Assembly (NCBI RefSeq): GCF_001015055.1
Contig: NZ_BBWZ01000016.1
Location: 21,673-85,672 of the forward strand
DNA from: Aneurinibacillus tyrosinisolvens
Lineage (GTDB): Bacteria; Bacillota; Bacilli; Aneurinibacillales; Aneurinibacillaceae
DNA length: 64,000 nucleotides
Direction of reading: 5' to 3'
The notes under the pieces were generated by a model that ran no database searches, was not told the origin of the DNA, and was given only the letters and a program-made list of their open reading frames with translations. Position numbers and translations under genes: made by a program. Positions 55,400-63,892 of the stretch are shown here, one piece after another (the stretch's first letter is position 1; the number at the start of each line of letters is the position of its first letter).

Positions 55400-55867
55400 A
55401 TGCGGTGTCCTTATTGTGCACACAATGGAACCCGGGTGCTCGATTCGCGTCCGGTAAACGATAGTAAATCGATTCGCAGGCGCAGAGAGTGCGAACAATG
55501 CGCAAGGCGGTTTACTACATTTGAGATGGTTGAAGAAACACCGCTGCTTGTCGTAAAAAAGGATGGAACAAGGGAAGAATTCAGCCGCGAGAAAATTTTG
55601 CGCGGCATTATCCGAGCGTGTGAGAAACGTCCGGTTCCGCTGGAAACTCTGGAAACGATCGTGGATGAGATTGAAAGAGAGCTGCGGAACACGGGGCAGG
55701 CGGAAGTGCAGAGCAAAGACGTCGGCGAGCTGGTAATGAACGCGCTTTATGATGTAGATGAAGTGGCCTACGTTCGTTTCGCCTCTGTTTACCGCCAGTT
55801 TAAAGATATTAATGTATTCGTGAAAGAACTGGAGGAATTGCTCCAAAACAGTAAAAAGAAAGAGTAA
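55400..55867 (+). CDS. nrdR: Transcriptional repressor NrdR
   Basis: 155 residues. N-terminal zinc ribbon with CPYC (about 3-6) and CEQC (about 31-34), then an ATP-cone (about 49-139) that senses dATP/ATP. It represses ribonucleotide reductase genes. ATG 55400 follows GTGGAG; MRCPYC is the invariant start of the family. It precedes dnaB and dnaI as in most Bacillales. Confidence 0.95.
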   Translation: MRCPYCAHNGTRVLDSRPVNDSKSIRRRRECEQCARRFTTFEMVEETPLLVVKKDGTREEFSREKILRGIIRACEKRPVPLETLETIVDEIERELRNTGQAEVQSKDVGELVMNALYDVDEVAYVRFASVYRQFKDINVFVKELEELLQNSKKKE

Positions 55868-55968
55868 CCCTGGTTCTTCGATCGAGGGAAGCAATAGAAC
55901 AAATAGTACAAGATTGTGAAGCATAGGGGATGCTATAATAAACAAAAAACATACAGGGAGTGATACGG

Positions 55969-57471
55969 GTGAGATGGCAGCAAACCGTCCCGAATGACCC
56001 CTATATCATTCGGGTAAAGCGCCCTATCAGCAGTGGAGAGATCGGGTACCTCATTCATCTCTACCAGCCGCTTATCGGTGTTTTGCCCGTTGCTTTATAC
56101 CAGACGTTATATCATAGCTTATCATTAGCAAATTTCACTTCTGCAGAGGGACTGCACCGTACGCTTATGGTTACGATGGCAGCCCCTCTCAATGTCATTA
56201 TGAAAGCAAGGCACCAGCTTGAAGCAATAGGGCTTCTTGAAACCTACCGGGTAGAGGCCGGGGAACAAGTGATGGAATATACGCTGAATCCCCCGTATTC
56301 GCCGGATGTGTTCTTCGCTGATGATACGCTCAGCATTATGCTCCTCAACCGTGTAGGAAAGCAGCACTACCGAAGCCTGCGCCGTAAGTTTGCTCCCGTC
56401 ACTGAGCAGAGGGAGCGGCAAGAGAAAAGGGAACGGATAACGAAAGCGTTTGACGAAGTGTTTTACCACTTGTCTCCCAGTGAAATTACGGTTGAACCGG
56501 GAACGGAAACCGACGTGTTTTTACGGGAGGTAGAGCAGGAAAGCCCGCTTGAAGCGTTTAAAGAGTATGCAAAAGCGGATCGAGCCTACAGTAAGACGGT
56601 AATTGATTTTGCCCTGCTTGAGGCGCTTGTTCCAAAATCGATAAAGAATGAAACATTATTTACGAAAGAAGTATGCTACGCATTACAGGAACTCGCCTTT
56701 TTATACCACCTAAATGACCAGCAGCTCGCCTATTTTCTTCAGGAGCCTTCGATTTATTCTTCCGACAACACGATTGATGTACTTATTCTTCGCCGCAACG
56801 TAAAGGACTGGTACCGGCATGTAAGTGGAGGACAGGCACCGCGGGTAAACATTCATGAAGAGGCTGACACTGACCTAACAGGAATGAAAGAGAAGGCTTC
56901 TCGTAAAAAGCAGCCGATTCTTTCACGAGGCGAAGACCATAACCGGCACCTTTCCTCTTTATCCCCCCTGCAGCTGCTTTCTCACTATCATAACGGTGCG
57001 AAAGTAGCACCGGCGGATCAGAAGATTGTGGAAGACCTGCTGGAGGACTATCAGCTTCCGTTTGAAGTCGTAAACGTACTGCTGGAATATGTTATGCTTA
57101 CACACGAGAGACAGCTTCCAAAAGCACTTATTTATAAAATCGCTGCCCACTGGAAGCGCCTCAATATTAATACAGTGCAGCAGGCGCAGCTACAGGCGAA
57201 GCAGCTGTACGCTGAGCATAAGGGGCAAGGTAAAGTCCCCCGTAAGAAAAACCAGCCGTCCTCCGGCAAGTCAACAACATCCAGGGCAAAGGAAACGGCA
57301 AAAGATAAAATCCCCGAGCTCATTCTCGAACAATTGGAACGGCAGAAGAAAATGGAAGAGAAAAAAGGGAACGACTTGGAAGAAGGACAGAAGCCTGCCA
57401 ATCCCGATTACGAGAAAAAAAGGCAGCGTGTACAGGAAATGCTTAAAGCAATGGAAGACAGTAAGCAATAG
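55969..57471 (+). CDS. dnaB: Replication initiation and membrane attachment protein DnaB
   Basis: 500 residues of the Firmicutes DnaB helicase-loading protein (not the DnaB helicase). It contains two DnaB/DnaD-type helical domains; the second (about 300-390) includes the YxxxIxxxW-like motif ALIYKIAAHWKRLNI. The C-terminal 110 residues are charged and probably disordered. It acts with DnaD and DnaI to load the DnaC helicase at oriC. GTG 55969 lies eight bases after AGGGAG; GTG 55960 is directly on that site. Confidence 0.9.
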   Translation: MRWQQTVPNDPYIIRVKRPISSGEIGYLIHLYQPLIGVLPVALYQTLYHSLSLANFTSAEGLHRTLMVTMAAPLNVIMKARHQLEAIGLLETYRVEAGEQVMEYTLNPPYSPDVFFADDTLSIMLLNRVGKQHYRSLRRKFAPVTEQRERQEKRERITKAFDEVFYHLSPSEITVEPGTETDVFLREVEQESPLEAFKEYAKADRAYSKTVIDFALLEALVPKSIKNETLFTKEVCYALQELAFLYHLNDQQLAYFLQEPSIYSSDNTIDVLILRRNVKDWYRHVSGGQAPRVNIHEEADTDLTGMKEKASRKKQPILSRGEDHNRHLSSLSPLQLLSHYHNGAKVAPADQKIVEDLLEDYQLPFEVVNVLLEYVMLTHERQLPKALIYKIAAHWKRLNINTVQQAQLQAKQLYAEHKGQGKVPRKKNQPSSGKSTTSRAKETAKDKIPELILEQLERQKKMEEKKGNDLEEGQKPANPDYEKKRQRVQEMLKAMEDSKQ

Positions 57472-57485
57472 AAAGGTGGAAGAGT

Positions 57486-58412
57486 ATGCAATCTATGAAT
57501 AAAATACTCTCTTCCTACATGAATAAGGCAGGGTATTCGTTTGAAGAGATTGTTAATGAAGTAGCGAATAAGCCAGAAGTAGTGGAACTGCGGAAAAAGC
57601 ATCCAGAGATCCAGGCCACTCATATTACACGGTCCCTTTCAAGAATTAAGCAGTCCGTAGATGAGGCGGAAAATTGCCGCCATTGTCCAGGACTTGCTGA
57701 ATGTCCGAACCTGCTGAAAGGACACAGGGCGGTGCTTGATTGGACGGGGATGTCTATTGAAACACGCCATGCCGCATGCCAGCTGCAAGTAATGGACAGA
57801 CAGCAGAAGGAGCGGGAAAAACTTATCCGTACGCATCACATTCCAAAAGAAATTCTTACGGCTTCTTTTACGACGATCGACCATGATGATGAGCGAATTG
57901 AAGCGATTGAGGCTATCATCAACTTCTGTATGAAAGTTGAACCTGGAAAATCTGGGACAAAGGGTTTGTATCTGTATGGACCGTTTGGTGTTGGGAAAAG
58001 TCACTTAATGGGAGCTACTGCTAGAAAATTGGCAGACAAAGGAATTGCGTCCCTTATGGTTTATACACCCGATTTCTTCCGGGAGATTAAGGATTCTTTG
58101 CAGGATAATACGGTGCAGCAGAAAATCGCCGTCCTTAAAGAAGTACCTGTCCTCATTCTTGACGATATTGGAGCGGAGATGCTCTCCCCCTGGGCGCGCG
58201 ACGAAATCCTTGGGGCGATTCTGCAGTACAGGGTAAGCGAGAATTTGCCTGTTTTATATACTTCGAATTATACTTATGATCAGCTGCTTGACCATCTTGC
58301 CTACTCACAAAAGGCAGGGGTTGAACAGTTAAAGGCCATGCGAATCATGGAACGAATCCGCTATTATACGGATGCCTACCAGGTTAACGGTACGAATCGA
58401 AGGCTCGGGTAA
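57486..58412 (+). CDS. dnaI: Primosomal protein DnaI (helicase loader)
   Basis: 308 residues. N-terminal domain with a zinc-binding region CRHCPGLAECPN and the later RHAAC (about 59-100), then an AAA+ ATPase with Walker A GPFGVGKSH (about 165-173), Walker B VLILDDIGAE (about 222-231) and an Arg-rich sensor region near the C-terminus (MRIMERIRYY). It loads the replicative helicase with DnaB. Starts 14 bases after dnaB behind AGGTGG. Confidence 0.95.
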   Translation: MQSMNKILSSYMNKAGYSFEEIVNEVANKPEVVELRKKHPEIQATHITRSLSRIKQSVDEAENCRHCPGLAECPNLLKGHRAVLDWTGMSIETRHAACQLQVMDRQQKEREKLIRTHHIPKEILTASFTTIDHDDERIEAIEAIINFCMKVEPGKSGTKGLYLYGPFGVGKSHLMGATARKLADKGIASLMVYTPDFFREIKDSLQDNTVQQKIAVLKEVPVLILDDIGAEMLSPWARDEILGAILQYRVSENLPVLYTSNYTYDQLLDHLAYSQKAGVEQLKAMRIMERIRYYTDAYQVNGTNRRLG

Positions 58413-58447
58413 TTTCCTCATATTGAGGGTGAAAGACAGGTGGAATT

Positions 58448-58882
58448 ATGAAAAAGGGCATGAAAAGAGGACTGCTTCTTACGGTGGGTATTCTTATTGT
58501 TGTCGGCTTTGGCGGAAAGTTCGCATTTGACTTTGCGGCCAATAAAGCAATGGATAAGGTCGCAGCACAGATAACGGATAATCCTTACGTAAAGAAAGCC
58601 CTCGATGATAAAAATGTGCAGGCAAAAATAGAAGAGGCCGCAAAATCTGTTCAAACGCCAGGTTCGATTAATGGATCACATACCGTTCATTTCAAAGACA
58701 ACAGCGAAGCGGTCGGTTATGCGATGAAACGCCTTTCTATTTCTGAGATAAACAAGTACCGCTCCATGGTAACAGATGGGGTCACACCGGAAGAAGAAAA
58801 ACAATTAAAAGAAGCGGTGTTCTCGAAATTTACACCGGATGAAATCCGCGCTTTTATTGAAACAGCCCAGAAAAACAAATAA
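58448..58882 (+). CDS. Hypothetical membrane-anchored protein
   Basis: 144 residues: basic N-terminus, one helix (about 9-24, signal anchor) and a charged helical soluble part probably outside the membrane. I do not recognise a family. It follows dnaI by 35 bases, with AGGTGG before the ATG, and a terminator stands after it. Its motif VAAQITDNPYVKKALDDK repeats in no other gene here. Confidence 0.65.
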   Translation: MKKGMKRGLLLTVGILIVVGFGGKFAFDFAANKAMDKVAAQITDNPYVKKALDDKNVQAKIEEAAKSVQTPGSINGSHTVHFKDNSEAVGYAMKRLSISEINKYRSMVTDGVTPEEEKQLKEAVFSKFTPDEIRAFIETAQKNK

Positions 58883-58970
58883 ATAAATAGAAACCTTCCG
58901 CTCGACCGTTGTGTAATCCACTGGCAGCCCGAGGTATATGAAGAAATCAGATTTGCGGACTAGGATTGGT

Positions 58971-59008
58971 CAGACCCCTGCTAGGTAGGCAAGCGGGGGT
59001 CTTTGTGT
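58971..59008 (+). terminator. Terminator
   Basis: AGACCCCTGCT and AGCGGGGGTCT form an eleven-base stem (one G-U pair) with a short loop; the T run that follows is brief (CTTTGTGTT). Confidence 0.7.
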
Positions 59009-59058
59009 TACGATAAAAGAATGAGTATAAGTTTTTTAAATGTCTGGAGGGATACACC

Positions 59059-60168
59059 GTGTCGATAGATCGCATACTTGAACGTGCGCTTGCCGGTGAA
59101 CGGCTTGGACTGGAAGACGGACTTCGTCTATATGATAGCAATGAAATAGAAAAGATGGGCTTTTACGCCAATAAAATTATGGAGAAGTGGCACCCGGATC
59201 CGATTACGACTTTTGTTATTAGCCGAAATGTCAATTATACAAATGTGTGCGATACATACTGCCGATTCTGTGCTTTTTACCGCGCACCGGGCTCGAAGGA
59301 AGGATATGTGCTCTCAGACGAGGAAATTTTCAGTAAAATCCAGGAAACAGTTGATGTAGGGGGAACTGAAATCCTTATGCAGGGTGGAACGAACCCGGAT
59401 CTTCCGCTGGAGTATTATACGAATTTATTGAGGAATATTAAGCAGCGGTTCCCTTCGATCCAAATGCATTCCCTGTCTGTGGCGGAAATTGTAAAAATCG
59501 CTGAGGTATCCGGCAAACCGGTAGAAGAAGTACTCCGGCTATTAAAAGCAGCGGGACTTGATTCTCTCCCCGGAGCCGGTGCGGAAATTCTCGACGACCG
59601 GACCCGGCAGAAAATCAGCCGGTTAAAAGGTTCATGGCAGCAATGGGTCGATGTAATGAAAACAGCCAACCGTGTTGGCCTGACAACTACAGCTACAATG
59701 GTTATCGGCTTTGGCGAATCAATGGAAGAACGTGTGCTCCATCTGATGCGTATTCGTGAAGCGCAGGATGAAACGAAAGGGTTCCTTGCCTTTATTTCCT
59801 GGACATTCCAGCCGGAGAACACGAATATGAAAGGGGAAAAGCAAACCCCTGAGCAGTATTTGAAAAATGTGGCGATTAGTCGTTTGATGATTGATAATAT
59901 TGCCAATTTCCAGTCTTCCTGGGTAACAATGGGCCCAGAGGTAGGCAAGCGGTCTCTTCAGTATGGCTGTAACGATTTCGGCCAGACAATGTTGGAGGAG
60001 AACGTAGTGTCGGCGGCAGCCTGTACGTATAAAATCAATACGAACCAGATTCTGCAGCTCATTCGTGAAGCGGGTAAAATCCCGGCGCAGCGCAATACAA
60101 ACTATGATATTCTCCGCGTTTTTAAAGAAGGCGAAATGGCGGAAAATGATTTTGTGATGCAGAATTAA
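59059..60168 (+). CDS. mqnC: Cyclic dehypoxanthine futalosine synthase
   Basis: 369 residues. A radical SAM enzyme of the futalosine route to menaquinone, converting dehypoxanthine futalosine to its cyclic form. The cluster motif CDTYCRFC (about 64-71) is C-x3-C-x2-C, followed by LMQGGTNPDLPL (about 112-123) and PGAGAEIL (about 172-179). The end region with FGxTMLEENVVSAA matches the MqnC/MqnE group; length agrees with MqnC. The other mqn genes are not in the window. GTG 59059 follows GGAGGG. Confidence 0.9.
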   Translation: MSIDRILERALAGERLGLEDGLRLYDSNEIEKMGFYANKIMEKWHPDPITTFVISRNVNYTNVCDTYCRFCAFYRAPGSKEGYVLSDEEIFSKIQETVDVGGTEILMQGGTNPDLPLEYYTNLLRNIKQRFPSIQMHSLSVAEIVKIAEVSGKPVEEVLRLLKAAGLDSLPGAGAEILDDRTRQKISRLKGSWQQWVDVMKTANRVGLTTTATMVIGFGESMEERVLHLMRIREAQDETKGFLAFISWTFQPENTNMKGEKQTPEQYLKNVAISRLMIDNIANFQSSWVTMGPEVGKRSLQYGCNDFGQTMLEENVVSAAACTYKINTNQILQLIREAGKIPAQRNTNYDILRVFKEGEMAENDFVMQN

Positions 60169-60189
60169 TAAAGAGTTATTTTTATAGTA

Positions 60190-60246
60190 TACGCTTACCC
60201 GGAATTCACATGGCAGGTTAGGTGAATTCCGGATAAGCGTTTTTTA
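60190..60246. terminator. Bidirectional terminator
   Basis: Arms ACGCTTACCCGGAATTCAC and GTGAATTCCGGATAAGCGT with one mismatch, followed by TTTTTT. It closes mqnC and the convergent transporter remnant. Confidence 0.9.
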
Positions 60247-60247
60247 C

Positions 60248-60622
60248 TTATGCTCGGTTCAGTGCACGCTGTTCAGTTTGCTGTCTAATTTGGTGTTCAG
60301 TCCAACCTTCCTGACGGAACTCCTTTTCCCATTTCGAGACCACAATACAGGCAAGAACATGTCCAGGTGTGTTGCAAGCAGTACGTGCCATATCCAGTAC
60401 ACGGTCAATTCCTGCGATAATCGCCACGCCTTCAGCAGGAAGTCCCACAGCTGTGGCGGTAGCTAAGAGCACATGAGGAAGAATGGTTTCTGTGCTTGTT
60501 GTCGAAAAAGCGATAAGAAATAGATCCCACACCATGCGAAACACTTTAAAGTAGGAAATCCTAAGGAACCAGGCAATCAATGGAAACAGGCCGAAAATAA
60601 CAATAGCAAGCCCAAGATACAC
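60248..60622 (-). pseudogene. Dicarboxylate/amino acid:cation symporter remnant (GltP type)
   Basis: The frame carries SISxxK-like interior sequence YFKVFRMVWDLFLIAFSTTSTETILPHV, then jumps directly to ATAVGLPAEGVAIIAGIDRVLDMARTACN, two blocks that are about 80 residues apart in intact symporters (more than 400 residues). The N-terminal half is also missing. It is thus a double-deletion remnant, and the loss includes the re-entrant loop and most substrate residues. It lies 17 bases after the dat remnant. Confidence 0.78.
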
Positions 60623-60639
60623 AAGAATCCTATAGGTGA

Positions 60640-61143
60640 TTAGATAAACTCTTCCTTTTTTTCTAAATCCAACGCAGAAGAAGGAATAGCTTCTGAGAAT
60701 AGTTCTTGTAGTTTTTTTGTTAATTGACCAGGGCTTCCGTTTCCTATTGTCTTATTATCGATTTGAATGACAGGCATTACTTCCAGTGTTGTACTTGATG
60801 CAAATACTTCGTCAGAGGTAAACAGCTCGTCTAAAGTAAAGGGCCGTTCCATTACTTTTATCCCGCTTTTTACAGCCAATTGTATGACTGCCTGACGTGT
60901 AATTCCATTTAAAATAAAATGGTTTGTAGGATGGGTAAAAATAGTGCCATCTTTTACAATAAATATATCAGAAGAGCTGCACTCTGTAACGGTTCCATCC
61001 CTGTGAAGAATGGCTTCATCGCAGCCGCTGGCATGAGCCTTCTGATTGGCCAAGACAGCTCCTAACAAATTTAGGCTTTTGATGTCACATCGAAGCCAAC
61101 GAATATCCTCCGTCGTAATTGTTTTTATTCCCTTATTTAACAT
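60640..61143 (-). pseudogene. dat: D-amino acid aminotransferase remnant, 5'-truncated
   Basis: 167 residues matching the C-terminal 60 percent of D-alanine aminotransferase: DIRWLRCDIKSLNLLGAVL with the pyridoxal-phosphate Lys, EGTSS-like CSSSDIFIV, ILNGITR and SSTTLEVMPV. Homology continues upstream (WGNVAYCNVKERPKE) to about 61195, then an in-frame TAG occurs. The N-terminal 110-120 residues, which hold part of the active site and dimer interface, are absent. The full enzyme would supply D-glutamate for peptidoglycan; another copy must exist if the cell needs it. Confidence 0.72.
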
Positions 61144-61281
61144 CTCTTTTGGTCTTTCTTTAACGTTGCAATAGGCTACATTCCCCCAATTGAAAATTTC
61201 TTTTAACTACATAATAAAGCCAGTAGACATGTTTGAATTAATTGAATCTTCTCGTGTTAAAGCGTTAGGAATAGAAGATAT

Positions 61282-61968
61282 TCATGCTTCGCCATACAGG
61301 TCAAAATAAAGGCGGCCGCTGGTGCTCAATACGCCATAGAAAACATCGGGCAACGTATACCCCTTCTTTGCGAGTTCCTGATTCAGCCATTCGGTTGTAA
61401 GCTGATTCTGGTCCAGGTTCCTCTCCAGCACCTTTCCCTCCTTGATTAACTCAACGGGAAATGAAATACCGGGGGAAGGGGAGAGGGACAGATCCTGCCT
61501 CGTTACGCCCCGATACTCCGGCTTCTTTAACACAGATAATTTTCCGTTCACTTCTAAAACAGCATGCTCCACTTCTTCTATATCAAAAATATCCTTTTCC
61601 CGTAATCCCTGGTTTAACACATCCAATGTATATTTTGCTTTCTTCATGTTGTCTTCCAGCAGCTTTCCGTTCTGGATGATAACGGCTGGATCCCCCGATA
61701 TCCATCTTCTTATCGTTGAGCTTTTTAAAGTAAGGAAGGCCAGAGCGAACGCAATGGCGCTGAATAATAGCATAGAAATAATAAAGTATAGAAACTTAAT
61801 CTTAATGTTGAAAGCCATATTACCGGCAATAGAACCTAATGTAATGGCGGCAATGAAATAGTGGTATGTAATTTGGCCAACCAGCTGCTTCCCGAGAATG
61901 TGCATAATAATGATGAATAATGCAAAAGAAGTAAACGTGCGTATGACAATTTCGATCGTATCAGTCAT
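61282..61968 (-). CDS. DUF421 (YetF-like) membrane protein
   Basis: 228 residues: three N-terminal helices (about 8-80) and a soluble two-part C-terminal domain. The motif SGDPAVIIQNGKLLEDNMKKAK (about 90-111) is typical of DUF421/YetF proteins of spore formers. Function unknown; some paralogues affect spore germination. It is encoded after the DUF5658 gene on the same strand (18 bases apart). Confidence 0.87.
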   Translation of the reverse strand: MTDTIEIVIRTFTSFALFIIIMHILGKQLVGQITYHYFIAAITLGSIAGNMAFNIKIKFLYFIISMLLFSAIAFALAFLTLKSSTIRRWISGDPAVIIQNGKLLEDNMKKAKYTLDVLNQGLREKDIFDIEEVEHAVLEVNGKLSVLKKPEYRGVTRQDLSLSPSPGISFPVELIKEGKVLERNLDQNQLTTEWLNQELAKKGYTLPDVFYGVLSTSGRLYFDLYGEA

Positions 61969-61986
61969 AATGACAGGCTCCTATTC

Positions 61987-62310
61987 TTACGCAGATAAGT
62001 AGAGAACGAAGAAAAGCAAGTGATAGAGGTTTACTGTGGTGTAGAGACACACGGCAAAAACCGCCCCGTGAATAATCCACTTTTGTTTGCAGCAGGGAAG
62101 GAGAAAAAGCAAGGCGAGCGGGGCAGCTACCTTCCAAATAAGGATAAGGAAAGGGCTGGCAGAAAACAATCCGGCAAGCAGAGGATTGGCTTCTTCCACA
62201 TAGTGCTGTTTTATCCCATACCACGTAAAGAACCAGTCAGTGCTGTTGAAAAGCAATAGCAGCAGAGCAAGGATCGCTTTATTCTTTTCCCCTACGATCA
62301 AGCAAATCAC
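61987..62310 (-). CDS. DUF5658-like small membrane protein
   Basis: 107 residues with three predicted helices. The segment NSTDWFFTWYGIKQHYVEEANPLLA fits the DUF5658 pattern (N-x2-D-x4-T ... EANPL). Function unknown. The start is probably GTG 62310 near GAAGAAGG; TTG 62301 is possible. It is the first gene of a pair with the DUF421 gene. Confidence 0.75.
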   Translation of the reverse strand: MICLIVGEKNKAILALLLLLFNSTDWFFTWYGIKQHYVEEANPLLAGLFSASPFLILIWKVAAPLALLFLLPCCKQKWIIHGAVFAVCLYTTVNLYHLLFFVLYLSA

Positions 62311-62394
62311 CTTCTTCCAAGTAGAGTGTATAGTACTATGTTATCCACATGTATGAAGAATATGAGTGCTGTATGCCGCTATGCTTTTTAGGAC

Positions 62395-62489
62395 AAAAAA
62401 AGAGACCCATTGACTACATCAACGGGTCCAAGGTAGGAGTGGAGAGATTAATTCAATTCCAGGAGGTGTCAACCCATTTAAGGGGGTTA
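62395..62489 (-). ncRNA. Candidate CcpA-controlled small RNA
   Basis: A self-contained minus-strand transcription unit of about 95 nt with no reading frame (the two AUGs are followed at once by stops). The 5' end forms a hairpin AACCC...GGGTT, then comes a single-stranded C/U-rich stretch containing CACCTCCTGG and CTCTCCACTCCTACC, complementary to Shine-Dalgarno sequences, then a terminator: GGACCCGTTGA...TCAATGGGTC and seven T (62428-62395). The layout recalls RsaE/RoxS-type and other C-rich regulatory RNAs of Firmicutes, but the sequence is not one I recognise. It lies between ytxC and the DUF5658 gene, where no minus-strand gene needs a terminator. Confidence 0.65.
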
Positions 62490-62494
62490 CATTT

Positions 62495-62523
62495 ATTATA
62501 GCTGCTTTTGTAAGCGTTATCAA
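62495..62523 (-). promoter_or_regulatory. Sigma-A promoter overlapped by a cre site
   Basis: Minus strand TTGATA (62523-62518), 17-base spacer, TATAAT (62500-62495). The plus strand of 62509-62522 reads TGTAAGCGTTATCA, a perfect match to the cre consensus TGWAANCGNTNWCA. It covers the -35 and half of the spacer, so CcpA would repress this RNA on preferred carbon sources. Confidence 0.75.
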
Positions 62524-62653
62524 TACTTATTTTCTAAATTTTCTCCTTTTTTCAAACCCACATAAAACAAGCATGTTAAATTCTATGAAATACTTCAGGA
62601 ACAGCTTCATATACTAACGTAAAAGGGGTGGGAAAACGAAAGAAGGTGATTCA

Positions 62654-63550
62654 TTGCAATTGATACAATTATCGCTGTCCAGGCAGGATGAGCGGCTTTT
62701 GATTTCATTTGAAAAAGTTCTGCATGAAGAACTTGCAAAAATAAGAGAGCTGTCGTTGGAGTATAGAGTGAAAACGGAGGAGGACAATGGCTACTACCAC
62801 TTTTACTGCCAGTGCTGGCCGTACCAGGAGTACACGATTGAAACGTATGAAGCGCTGTTCTATGCGGTGTCCCGCATCGTCAGTTTCTATGTAGCTTCGA
62901 AAGAGGAAGAAACGATAGTAAACATGATGGTTAGCCATAGACGGTATGAAAAGGCGCAAAACAAAAACGCACTGAAGGAATATGTGCTGCATAGTCTGGA
63001 AAGAAGCGAAGGAACGGATGATGGAGAAGAGTGGCGGCAGAGTGGGCAGACAAGCCGCATTGAGGAAGAGATTATCCGCTATTTATATACAAATCATGTA
63101 TTGAAGCTTGATGGTTTTCTGCGGTTCCGGCTTAAAGATTACCTGCAGCAGCTTCAAGCCATGGTGGAATTGAGCGTGGAAGAATATTTAATGGAAGAAG
63201 AATATAAAGAGATTATTATGCGGCTGCGCGCGCATGTTCCTGCGGAGCGGTCTAATCCCTGTACGATTCATGTTGTTCACCGCGGAGAGCGTTTCCGGTA
63301 TTACGACGAAGAGTGGAATTCGTTATCCCTTCCGCAGCGTTCGAGGATTGCAATTGAATCCTTTCTTTATTGCACGGATGAGGAAAGCAATATGATAGAT
63401 ATGCTAATTCGCCATTCTCCTGCAAAATTGGTCATCCATACGCAGCAGGAAAGCCACTATGGGATTGGGATGATGAAAAAATTGTTTAAAGAAGAAGTAT
63501 CTGTTTGCGGACATTGCAGTATTTGTGATTTTATCCAGGAGGATACTTGA
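62654..63550 (+). CDS. ytxC: YtxC-family sporulation protein
   Basis: 298 residues, soluble, with a helical middle (about 90-190) and conserved C-terminal block ending CGHCSICDF. It matches YtxC, found only in spore-forming Bacilli between dnaI and thrS; inactivation affects sporulation in B. subtilis. Start TTG 62654, twelve bases downstream of AGGTGAT. Function not known. Confidence 0.88.
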   Translation: MQLIQLSLSRQDERLLISFEKVLHEELAKIRELSLEYRVKTEEDNGYYHFYCQCWPYQEYTIETYEALFYAVSRIVSFYVASKEEETIVNMMVSHRRYEKAQNKNALKEYVLHSLERSEGTDDGEEWRQSGQTSRIEEEIIRYLYTNHVLKLDGFLRFRLKDYLQQLQAMVELSVEEYLMEEEYKEIIMRLRAHVPAERSNPCTIHVVHRGERFRYYDEEWNSLSLPQRSRIAIESFLYCTDEESNMIDMLIRHSPAKLVIHTQQESHYGIGMMKKLFKEEVSVCGHCSICDFIQEDT

Positions 63551-63599
63551 CTTTTAGTTTTTGCATAACTATAATACATTCATAAATAGTATACGTAAA

Positions 63600-63868
63600 A
63601 GCATTGAAAAGGACAGGATCCCTTCCAGACGGTTTTCAGAGAGGAAAGCCCAGGCTGCGAGCTTTCTAACACGAGGTTGCCGGATTACCCCCTTTAGCTG
63701 CTGATCGGAACGCTTATGCTTATGTATAGGCAAGTAAGATGAGCCGGGATTTCCCGTTATTGATGAATGAGGCACTGCCGGATGTTTATTATCCGCTTTG
63801 CTGAATCAGGGTGGTACCACGAGAACAACACGCTCGTCCCTTCGGGGATTGAACGTGTTTTTTATTTT
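63600..63868 (+). promoter_or_regulatory. T-box riboswitch of thrS
   Basis: Leader of a tRNA synthetase gene. The T-box sequence AGGGTGGTACCACG is at 63808-63821 and is followed by an intrinsic terminator (ACACG...CGTGT with TCCC/GGGG inside, T run 63857-63863). Upstream lies the specifier stem-loop region (about 63600-63700). Uncharged threonine tRNA should bind and stabilise the antiterminator, allowing thrS transcription. I could not fix the specifier codon by eye. Confidence 0.9.
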
Positions 63869-63892
63869 GTAGAAATTTGGAGGGAATTCTAT

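Noticed and set aside
61231..61308. Short plus-strand frame of 26 codons between dat and the DUF421 gene
   Set aside because: No ribosome-binding site, ends inside the DUF421 gene and resembles nothing I know.
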